In this document: piece by piece, positions 1-6,172 of the stretch
How positions within the stretch are numbered: the first letter of the stretch is position 1
How the letters are laid out: each line of letters begins with the position of its first letter
Assembly: GCA_025352435.1 (NCBI GenBank)
Contig: JANXTN010000051.1
Location: 1 to 6,513 of the forward strand
DNA length: 6,513 nt
Direction of reading: 5' to 3'
Source: Ferruginibacter sp.
GTDB taxonomy: Bacteria; Bacteroidota; Bacteroidia; Chitinophagales; Chitinophagaceae
The notes under the pieces: model-generated
Seen by the model: only the letters and a program-made list of their open reading frames with translations
The model's database searches: none
What the model was told of the DNA's origin: nothing
Position numbers and translations under genes: made by a program

Positions 1-14
1 ATTAATTTTACCTC

Positions 15-512
15 ATGGCAAATCCAACTTCAGCATTAATAGATGCTTTGCGTTTAACAGCTACAAATCTTCAAAATGGTGCTTATCATTCATGGGGGCA
101 TCATGGTGCATGCAACTGCGGCAATTTAGTACAGTCTGTGACTAAGTTTACGAAAGAAGAGATCCTTACCTATGCGCATACAAGTACCGGCGAGTGGACG
201 GAACTGGCAGAAGAATTTTGCCCCATCACCAATGCACCATTAAAACTTATTTTTAATAAACTGGAGCAGATTGGCTTAACGCCAACAGATATTCATCACA
301 TAGAGTACTTAAGTGACAGAGAAGTTTTAAATAATTTACCCGGAGGGTTTAGATGGCTTAAAAGAAATAAAAAAGAAGATGCCATTGCTTATTTTGAAAC
401 ATTTGCCGGTTTGTTGGAAGATAAATTACTTGCAGGAATTACGATCGATTTATCCCAGTTGCAAAGAATGAATTTTAAGTCTGAAAGAAAGAAGGTTCCT
501 TCATTGGTTTAA
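15..512 (+). CDS. Conserved hypothetical protein with GHHGACNCG motif
   Basis: This is a 165-residue soluble protein of unknown function. It has no signal peptide or membrane segment. Its most distinctive part is at residues 28-40, a Gly-His-His-Gly-Ala-Cys-Asn-Cys-Gly stretch with two histidines (29, 30) and two cysteines (33, 35) packed together. A further cysteine is at 69 (Glu-Phe-Cys-Pro) and two histidines are at 94-95. Such a cluster could bind a metal ion, but that is inference. The middle and C-terminal parts look helical and charged, with a Leu-Pro-Gly-Gly turn near 108-111. From memory, proteins of this length and motif recur as uncharacterised proteins in Bacteroidota; I cannot name a family. 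The ATG at 15 is the only sensible start, with only 14 bases visible upstream, so its promoter and operon context are outside the window. It converges on the histidine kinase, with 5 bases between the two stop codons. Confidence 0.85.
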   Translation: MANPTSALIDALRLTATNLQNGAYHSWGHHGACNCGNLVQSVTKFTKEEILTYAHTSTGEWTELAEEFCPITNAPLKLIFNKLEQIGLTPTDIHHIEYLSDREVLNNLPGGFRWLKRNKKEDAIAYFETFAGLLEDKLLAGITIDLSQLQRMNFKSERKKVPSLV

Positions 513-517
513 TCAAG

Positions 518-3322
518 TTAATTTATTTGCTCGGGTAAATAAATTTCAAAAGTGGTGCCTTTATCTATCGCACCCTTGGCCGTGATAAATCCTTGATGAT
601 TTTCTACTATCTTTTTTACAATGGCGAGCCCAATGCCGGTACCTCTGTATTCCTGCTTGCCATGCAGGCGTTGAAAAACTTCAAAAATTCGTTTACTGTA
701 TTGTGCTTCAAACCCAATACCGTTATCCTCAAAAGAGATATGCCAGTATTTTTCATTTGCTGCTAGCTGCCCATTATCTAAATTACTTCCTGTTTCTTTT
801 TTGCAATTAATGGTTATATGCGGAACCTTGTGTGGCTGTATAAACTTTAAGGAATTGCTTATTAAATTATACAGAAGTTGCCTGAATTGAAAAGGGATAA
901 CTGTTAACTCACATTCGCCACTTACTTCTATTCTAGCTTTTTTCTGAGCAATCTCTTCTTGCATTTCTTCTTTTACATCTTCAACTATTTTGGAAAGTTT
1001 AAACCTTTCAAAACTTTTTTCTGCTGTACCTGTACGGGAATAAGTGAGGAGGTCATCTATTAGTATTTGCATTCTGTTGGCAGAATTCTGCATCCGGATA
1101 AATTTATCTTTCCCACTCTCTGATAAATTGTGTGATTCGCCTTCCAGTATCTGCGAAGCAAATATCTGAATTTTTCTTAGCGGCTCCTGCAAATCGTGGC
1201 TGGAGATATAGGCAAAGGATTGCAGTTCTTTGTTCATTTTTTCCAGCTCAATATTATTTTTTGCAATCTGTTGGGTACGTTCACTTACCTGCCTCTCAAG
1301 TTCTTTGGTAAAGTTTTTTTGATCCTGTATATCTGTACTTGTACCCACCCACATCTGAATATTTCCCTGCTCATCCAATTGCGGTATTGCCCTGCTTAGT
1401 TGCCATCTGTATTGGCCATCATACCTGCGAAAACGGTGCTCTATTAAGAAATTTTTGCCGGTAGCAATAGTTTCGGTCCATGCCTTAATGTTTTCTTCCC
1501 GCTCTTCGGGATGTACAATTTGTATCCATCCATTTTTTTGAATTTGTTCTAAACTTAAACCTGAGTAAGCATACACAGATTGGTTAAAATAATTTAAGTT
1601 CCCATCAATATCCGAAGTCCAGATGTGCTGTGGCATAGAATCTGCCAATAGCCTAAATTTTTCTTCGCTTTTCTCAATAGTTTGGCGGGCTTCTACATGT
1701 TCTGTTACATCTGTAATGGTGGTAATAATACACGAAACTGATCCATCCTCTTCCAACAATGGTGCATATTCAAAATCAAAATAACAGGTATTAAATCCTT
1801 CCGTTTCTTTAATAAATACTTCCGATTCGTATTCTCTAAAAGGCTTTCCGGTTGCATAAACTTCATCGAGCAAGGCATCGTGTTTTTCCTGACGCAATGC
1901 AGGAAAAATGTCTCCGAGTGTTTTATTGATAAAATCAATATTGTTATTGCCCCATCTTTTTTCTACTATCTCATTTGCAAATTCTATTTTATGTTCCGGG
2001 CCTTTTAAAATTACCATTGGTACAGGCGATTGTGCAATAAGATTTTTAAATTTTTGCTCGCTGCTCCTTAGTGCAAGTTGTGTTTTTTTAAGTTCTGTTA
2101 TATCTACACAGGAACTGATGTAACCCGCAAAAGTGCCATCCGTATGGGTTCTTACAGTTCCCCTAACCATCACCCAGTGGTATTCATTATTTTTACTCAG
2201 TACTCGGGTTTCTTGTGCCCATGGCAGCCTTTTTTCAAACGCTGTGAGGTACATATTTAGAAATTGCTCTCGGTCCTCTTCGTGAAGCAGATCTGCCCAG
2301 CCAAATTTCAACAGGTCTTTCATTGGCCTGCCTGTAAAATTTACCCAGGCCTGATTAAAATAAATGGCATTGCTGGTTTCATCACCCACCGCAATAAAAA
2401 TATCCGAATCCTCAGCCATATTTCTAAACCTTTCTTCACTCTCTTTTATAACAGCTTCTGTCTTTTGTTGTTCGCTTATATCTGTATTGGTCCCAAACCA
2501 TTGATAGATTTTTCCTTCTTCATTCAACATGGGCAGCGCTTTTGTCAGAAAAGATTTGTAAGTGCCGTCTGCTGCTTTTAATGGGAAAATCATTTCAAAG
2601 GGCTTGCCTTTGGATATGGCATTTTTCCATTTTACCAATACACTTTCTAACTGAGTCGGTTCATGTACTTTTTGCCATCCCCAGCCTTCCATATCGGCTG
2701 CTGTGGTACCGGTATAATCATACCATCGTTTGTTGTACCAGTATATCCAGCCATCTGCTTTTGCCATCCACGCTAGGTTAGGAATATTATCTGCCAGTGT
2801 TCTAAATTTTACTTCACTTTCGGTAAGGGCATTTTCTGCATTTTTTTTATTGGTCGTTTCTATAACGGTAACCAGTATGCCACCTACCTGGCCGTTCTCC
2901 TGCCTGATGGGGCTGTAGGAGAAATCAAAAAAACATATTTCTTCAAATCCATGCCTGTTAAGTGGTAACATAAAATCCGGGAAACCTACAGATTCGCCTT
3001 CCAAAACCCCATTAAACATGGGCTCTATAATATGCCATATTTCTGCAAAAGTATCTCTGGCGCTGTTGCCCAATGCATGTGGATGTTTGGTAGAACCTAA
3101 TATAGGTCTGTATGCATCGTTATAAAGCTGCGTAAACTTTTTGCCCCAGGCAATGTACATGGCAAAAGGGTTTTCCAGCATTACACTAACCATCGTGCGT
3201 AGGCTTTGCGGCCATGTTTCAGGATGACCAAGCGGCGTATCCTCCCAGTTTTTGCTGCGGGTAAGCTGCCCCATTTCACCCCCGTTTTCCAAAAAATAAA
3301 GTTGGTTAAAATGCACACTCAT
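518..3322 (-). CDS. Cytoplasmic five-PAS sensor histidine kinase
   Basis: This is a predicted two-component sensor kinase of 934 residues (numbered from the ATG at 3322) that would autophosphorylate on histidine and pass the phosphate to an unseen response regulator. Five PAS-type modules lie at about 38-158, 166-286, 292-413, 416-543 and 548-670. A coiled-coil linker follows at about 670-705, then a HisKA dimerisation domain (about 698-768) and a HATPase_c domain (about 808-931). Seen motifs: H-box SSHDLQEPLRK with phospho-acceptor His709; N-box NLISNSLKF with Asn823; G1 box DNGIGF at 866; G2 box GTGIGLAIVK at 894. There is no transmembrane segment, signal peptide, LOV-type cysteine motif or receiver domain, so it should sense a cytoplasmic signal; the ligand is not inferable. 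The frame stays open to a TTG at 3373, which would add 17 residues, but the ATG at 3320-3322 just precedes the conserved N-terminal FLENGGEMGQL segment and is preferred. It lies 71 bases after the methyltransferase stop, on the same strand. Confidence 0.93.
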   Translation of the reverse strand: MSVHFNQLYFLENGGEMGQLTRSKNWEDTPLGHPETWPQSLRTMVSVMLENPFAMYIAWGKKFTQLYNDAYRPILGSTKHPHALGNSARDTFAEIWHIIEPMFNGVLEGESVGFPDFMLPLNRHGFEEICFFDFSYSPIRQENGQVGGILVTVIETTNKKNAENALTESEVKFRTLADNIPNLAWMAKADGWIYWYNKRWYDYTGTTAADMEGWGWQKVHEPTQLESVLVKWKNAISKGKPFEMIFPLKAADGTYKSFLTKALPMLNEEGKIYQWFGTNTDISEQQKTEAVIKESEERFRNMAEDSDIFIAVGDETSNAIYFNQAWVNFTGRPMKDLLKFGWADLLHEEDREQFLNMYLTAFEKRLPWAQETRVLSKNNEYHWVMVRGTVRTHTDGTFAGYISSCVDITELKKTQLALRSSEQKFKNLIAQSPVPMVILKGPEHKIEFANEIVEKRWGNNNIDFINKTLGDIFPALRQEKHDALLDEVYATGKPFREYESEVFIKETEGFNTCYFDFEYAPLLEEDGSVSCIITTITDVTEHVEARQTIEKSEEKFRLLADSMPQHIWTSDIDGNLNYFNQSVYAYSGLSLEQIQKNGWIQIVHPEEREENIKAWTETIATGKNFLIEHRFRRYDGQYRWQLSRAIPQLDEQGNIQMWVGTSTDIQDQKNFTKELERQVSERTQQIAKNNIELEKMNKELQSFAYISSHDLQEPLRKIQIFASQILEGESHNLSESGKDKFIRMQNSANRMQILIDDLLTYSRTGTAEKSFERFKLSKIVEDVKEEMQEEIAQKKARIEVSGECELTVIPFQFRQLLYNLISNSLKFIQPHKVPHITINCKKETGSNLDNGQLAANEKYWHISFEDNGIGFEAQYSKRIFEVFQRLHGKQEYRGTGIGLAIVKKIVENHQGFITAKGAIDKGTTFEIYLPEQIN
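520..545. terminator. AT-rich hairpin at convergent gene ends (possible bidirectional terminator)
   Basis: AATTTATTTGC at 520-530 can pair with GTAAATAAATT at 535-545. This gives about 11 base pairs, one of them G-T, around a TCGG loop. The hairpin begins 7 bases after the stop of the + strand gene and lies in the last codons of the kinase. No T-tract follows on either strand, so it is not a textbook intrinsic terminator, and the AT-rich stem makes a chance palindrome possible. Its position between two convergent stop codons is the main reason to list it. Confidence 0.3.
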
Positions 3323-3393
3323 ATGTCTAACAAAATTTTCTAGGTAATTATCCTGCAATATACAAAGTAGCAATTTTTCTTTAATCGTTCCCT

Positions 3394-4032
3394 CTACCGC
3401 CGTTGTTTTTTTGAAACAACTATGTTGTGGGTCTCAGGCATCGGTTTATTACTTGTATAATCCAGTTTGATCCCTTTTACAATATCAAAATTATGTGCTG
3501 CGAGTTTGCTTTTTAAATCTAAAAGGCGGTGGTAATAAAAATAAGTTCTGTCGCCTGTACTTCCCGCTTTAAAACCCGAAGCTGCATAATCACCCTCAAC
3601 AAAACTGATGTACAAAATTCCCTCATTATTCAGTAATAAAGCGGCGTCTTCAATAAATTTTTCACATTCATCTGCGGACAAATACGGCAAACAAAAGCCG
3701 CTGATAATTCCGTCAAATTTTTGCTGAATCTTATTTATTTCCTTGCAGTCCATCACATCAAAAGTGGCGGAAGGATTATTTGCAGCTGCAAGCGCTATCA
3801 TATTTGGTGAAAAATCAATGCCTGTAATTTTAAGATCAGGCCTTTTCCGCAGTAGGTATTTTGTTATGTTTCCCGGCCCGCAGCCTACTTCTAAAATGCT
3901 GGCATTTTGTTGTATAATTGCTGCGCAAAACAAATCGTAGCTGTCATTGTACAGATTTAGATCCATAAACTTTTCCTCATAAAGCTTTGCAACTTTATTC
4001 CATGTAGCAAATGTTTCTTCATTCTTATCCAA
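3394..4032 (-). CDS. Class I SAM-dependent methyltransferase (TTG start)
   Basis: This 212-residue protein has the Rossmann-like fold of small-molecule methyltransferases (Methyltransf_25/11 type). Motif I, the SAM-binding glycine-rich loop, is ILEVGCGPGN at 46-55. The acidic residue at the end of strand 2, expected to bind the ribose hydroxyls, is Asp73 in GIDFSPNM. Asp95 in the FDVMDC stretch fits the adenine-binding position, and FDGIISGFCLPYLS at 106-119 matches motif IV/post-I. The C-terminal part (from about 150) probably shapes the acceptor pocket; the substrate is unknown. No ATG fits: the first in-frame ATG is codon 23, which would remove the family-like N-terminus, and an in-frame stop lies 21 bases upstream (4051-4053). 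TTG at 4030-4032 is therefore the likely start. It sits 5 bases after the stop of the DinB-like gene, beside a run of seven A on the + strand, so a homopolymer error is an alternative explanation. Translation is probably coupled to the upstream gene. Confidence 0.88.
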   Translation of the reverse strand: MDKNEETFATWNKVAKLYEEKFMDLNLYNDSYDLFCAAIIQQNASILEVGCGPGNITKYLLRKRPDLKITGIDFSPNMIALAAANNPSATFDVMDCKEINKIQQKFDGIISGFCLPYLSADECEKFIEDAALLLNNEGILYISFVEGDYAASGFKAGSTGDRTYFYYHRLLDLKSKLAAHNFDIVKGIKLDYTSNKPMPETHNIVVSKKQRR

Positions 4033-4037
4033 AAAAA

Positions 4038-4613
4038 TTATTTTAATTGTTTATCCTCTAATATTTCATCTGTAAAATGGGCCGTGTGCTTTGGAGCAGC
4101 AAATTTTTCTGCATTGTATATTTCTGAATGGCCTTTTGGTATGGACAACGATTGCCATTTTTCATTGTTCAGCATTTTACCGATAAAAACAATTTGCCCG
4201 ATGTGATATGGATAATGCGCAAGTTGCCTGTTAATGGCTTCCATTACAGTATGTCCCTGGTTACGTATAAATATTTCTTTTTGCAAATCGTCTTCAGTTA
4301 GTGAATGCAGAGCATGTAAAAGGCAACTCCATCCTTGGTTCCATAGGTTTATTAAAGCTTCTTTGGAGGTTATTTTGTTTTCAAATTCATCTTCTCTGTT
4401 GCGCCATTCTTTTTCTCCATCAGTAGTTAAAAAATCTGTCCAGCGGGAAAGCATATTACCCGCCAGGTGTTTAATGATGGTTGCAATGCTGTTACTTTCC
4501 TCATTGTATTGCCATGCAAAATCTTCGTGCTTTAGCTGAGCAAAGGTTTGCTCTCCAAGCAATTTATAATATTCAAACTGTTTGATGCTGCTCCGAATAA
4601 ATATGTTTTCCAT
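4038..4613 (-). CDS. DUF1572 / DinB-like four-helix-bundle protein
   Basis: This 191-residue protein belongs to the DinB/YfiT-like superfamily, most like the DUF1572 branch. It shows the expected three-histidine metal site: His49 in IIKHLAGNM on helix 2, and His133 and His137 in the LAHYPYHIGQI motif on helix 3. The WTDFLTTDGEKEWRNRE stretch at 58-74 is typical of DUF1572 proteins. Superfamily members are metal-binding proteins. Some are thiol-dependent transferases (bacillithiol, mycothiol), but for DUF1572 the reaction is not established and none is claimed here. It is cytoplasmic, with no signal peptide. The start is ATG at 4611-4613; no strong ribosome site precedes it, only a weak AATAGGTG. 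It is the first gene of the minus-strand block, directly followed by a methyltransferase, which suggests the two act together or share regulation. The C-terminal tail after about residue 150 is lysine- and histidine-rich. Confidence 0.88.
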   Translation of the reverse strand: MENIFIRSSIKQFEYYKLLGEQTFAQLKHEDFAWQYNEESNSIATIIKHLAGNMLSRWTDFLTTDGEKEWRNREDEFENKITSKEALINLWNQGWSCLLHALHSLTEDDLQKEIFIRNQGHTVMEAINRQLAHYPYHIGQIVFIGKMLNNEKWQSLSIPKGHSEIYNAEKFAAPKHTAHFTDEILEDKQLK

Positions 4614-4843
4614 ACACCTATTTTTTATCTCTCTGATGTCTCTACATTCTGAAAATGCCTTATGATTAAACCACTTATTTAAACCATTTAAAGATAAATA
4701 ATTTATATGCTTTAATTACCTGAGTTTACAATTTTTCTGGAAAGCGCTTCTAAAAGTAAACTGGATATTTTCTTGTATGCTTTTCTCTTTTAAATATTCT
4801 TTCTGCCAAAATATTACCTAATTTGAAGAATCAAAATTGACCA
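4614..4843. promoter_or_regulatory. Divergent intergenic region carrying two opposed promoters
   Basis: This 230-base AT-rich gap separates the minus-strand DinB/methyltransferase/kinase block from the + strand glycosidase, so promoters for both directions are expected here. I find no clean match to the Bacteroidota consensus (TTTG about 20 bases before TAnnTTTG). The closest on + is TAATTTG at 4819-4825, one base short in its spacing and close to the start at 4844. On the minus strand only a partial TATCTTTA is visible, around 4690. TTAAACCA occurs twice, 13 bases apart (4666-4673 and 4679-4686), in a phase that could suit regulator binding, though chance is possible. No RNA gene, riboswitch or small ORF is evident. 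Confidence 0.5.
4742..4749. promoter_or_regulatory. Candidate LacI-family-like operator half-palindrome core
   Basis: AAGCGCTT is a perfect 8-base palindrome with a central CG, in the context TCTGGAAAGCGCTTCTAA. LacI-family regulators of sugar genes often bind palindromes with an AAnCGnTT-like core, and this one lies about 95 bases before an exported glycosidase. The palindrome does not extend beyond 8 bases and no LacI-type regulator is in the window, so this is a weak suggestion only. Confidence 0.18.
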
Positions 4844-6139
4844 ATGAAAATATTTAAACCTGCATATTTATCCATAGCATTTGCATTTGCTTTTTTTATA
4901 AGCCATGCACAAACTTCGGATCAACCAGTAAAGACAATCGTACAACAGCAAAACAACAACTGGCAATTGGTAAGAAACGGTCGTCCATATTTTGTAAAGG
5001 GCGCAGGTGGTAGCGGTCATTTAAAACAACTGGTTGCCTGCGGCGGAAATTCCATTCGCACATGGGATAGCAAGGATGGAGGCAAGATCCTTGACTCCGC
5101 ACAAAAATATGGCTTGACTGTTCTAATGGGCTTGCATGTAACCCCCGAAAGGCATGGCTTTAGCTATGATGATGCAACTGCAGTGAAGAAACAATTTGAG
5201 CAGATAAAAGGTGAAGTATTGCGCTTAAAAGATTACCCTGCATTGCTTGCATGGGGCATAGGCAATGAACTGAACCTCGATTATAAAAACCCAAAAGTGT
5301 GGAATGCAGTGAACGATATTGCAGTGATGATACATGAAGTAGACCCTAATCATCCTGCTACAACCGTACTCGCAGGCATCAATAAACGGGAGGTAGATTA
5401 CATAAAAGCTGCAGGGAGGAACATTGATTTTCTATCTGTAAATACCTACGGCGGCCTGGCGACTTTGCCCAAAGAAATTATTACTGCAGGCTGGGATGGA
5501 CCGTACATGGTTACAGAATGGGGACCTACCGGCCATTGGGAATGTTTACAAACTCCCTGGAAATCTTCCATTGAAGAAACAAGTAGTGAAAAAGCCGCGG
5601 TGTATAAAACCCGCTATGAGTATGGGGTAGAAAAAGACAAAGCAACCTGCATGGGCTCCTATGTTTTTTTATGGGGGCAAAAACAGGAGCGTACACCTAC
5701 ATGGTATGGTTTGTTTACCGAGGCCGGCGAAGAGTCTGAAGTCATCAATGTAATTCAATATTTATGGACGGGCCGTTGGCCTGCCAACAAAGCGCCACAC
5801 ATGTATTCTTTGCAGTTAAACAAAGAAAAAGCAACGGATAATATTTATGTAAAACCGGGTGTTTCTCTGCCTGTTACAGCAACAGTCACCGATCCTGAAA
5901 ATGATAAACTTATTTACAGGTGGGAGATATTGCCTGAGCCTGTAAACCTAAGCCAGGGCGGTGATCATGAAGACAGTCCTTCACCCGTAAAAAATGCATT
6001 TACCAACAACCGAAACAATGGCACGGTAACAATGCGGGCACCATCAAAAGCGGGTGCTTACAGGGTATTTGTTTATGCTACAGATGGCCACAACAACGTA
6101 GCCACAGCAAACATGCCATTTTATATTAAAGGAGAATGA
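4844..6139 (+). CDS. Exported glycoside hydrolase, GH2/clan GH-A-like TIM barrel with C-terminal Ig-like domain
   Basis: This 431-residue protein is predicted to cleave beta-linked glycans outside the cytoplasm by the retaining mechanism of clan GH-A. Residues 1-22 form a signal peptide (Lys-rich start, Ala/Phe core, Ser-His-Ala before Gln23) for signal peptidase I; no lipobox cysteine is present. The barrel covers about 38-312 and opens with the GH2-like pattern NGRPYFVKGAGG at 45-56 and NSIRTW at 69-74. The likely acid/base is Glu142 in WGIGNELN; the likely nucleophile is Glu225 in MVTEWGP. Trp277 in FLWGQ fits the strand-8 aromatic. From about 335 a beta-sandwich (cadherin/PKD-like, VTATVTDPENDKLIYRWEI) ends the protein, perhaps as a carbohydrate-binding or spacer module. 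The N-terminal jelly-roll and Ig domains of canonical GH2 enzymes are absent, so a GH5-like or unclassified GH-A family is possible; the substrate is unknown. No SusC/SusD-type gene is adjacent. The ATG at 4844 directly precedes the signal peptide. Confidence 0.82.
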   Translation: MKIFKPAYLSIAFAFAFFISHAQTSDQPVKTIVQQQNNNWQLVRNGRPYFVKGAGGSGHLKQLVACGGNSIRTWDSKDGGKILDSAQKYGLTVLMGLHVTPERHGFSYDDATAVKKQFEQIKGEVLRLKDYPALLAWGIGNELNLDYKNPKVWNAVNDIAVMIHEVDPNHPATTVLAGINKREVDYIKAAGRNIDFLSVNTYGGLATLPKEIITAGWDGPYMVTEWGPTGHWECLQTPWKSSIEETSSEKAAVYKTRYEYGVEKDKATCMGSYVFLWGQKQERTPTWYGLFTEAGEESEVINVIQYLWTGRWPANKAPHMYSLQLNKEKATDNIYVKPGVSLPVTATVTDPENDKLIYRWEILPEPVNLSQGGDHEDSPSPVKNAFTNNRNNGTVTMRAPSKAGAYRVFVYATDGHNNVATANMPFYIKGE

Positions 6140-6172
6140 TGAAACAATCATTTCACAAAATGTAATTGCGTT

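Noticed and set aside
1196..2918. Several open frames of 60-105 codons on + and one of 77 codons on - inside the kinase gene.
   Set aside because: They are antisense or out-of-frame shadows of a gene whose own frame carries unbroken PAS and kinase motifs. Their translations look like no protein family.
4234..4539. A 101-codon + strand open frame opposite the DinB-like gene.
   Set aside because: It is fully antisense to a well-supported gene with its conserved histidines, and has Cys/Ser-rich shadow-like composition.
4706..4783. TATGCTTT occurring twice (4706-4713 and 4776-4783) as a possible repeat element.
   Set aside because: It is an eight-base AT-rich word repeated once 70 bases apart without flanking similarity, which is expected by chance.
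6135..6152. AATGAT / ATCATT inverted repeat after the glycosidase, considered as a terminator.
   Set aside because: The stem is only 6 AT-rich base pairs and no T-tract follows, so it is indistinguishable from chance.
6136..6165. A tiny + strand ORF (ATGATGAAACAATC..., 9 codons then TAA) overlapping the glycosidase stop and preceded by GGAG.
   Set aside because: It is too short, has no recognisable sequence, and lies in the spacer before the convergent relic. The GGAG belongs to the last glycosidase codons.
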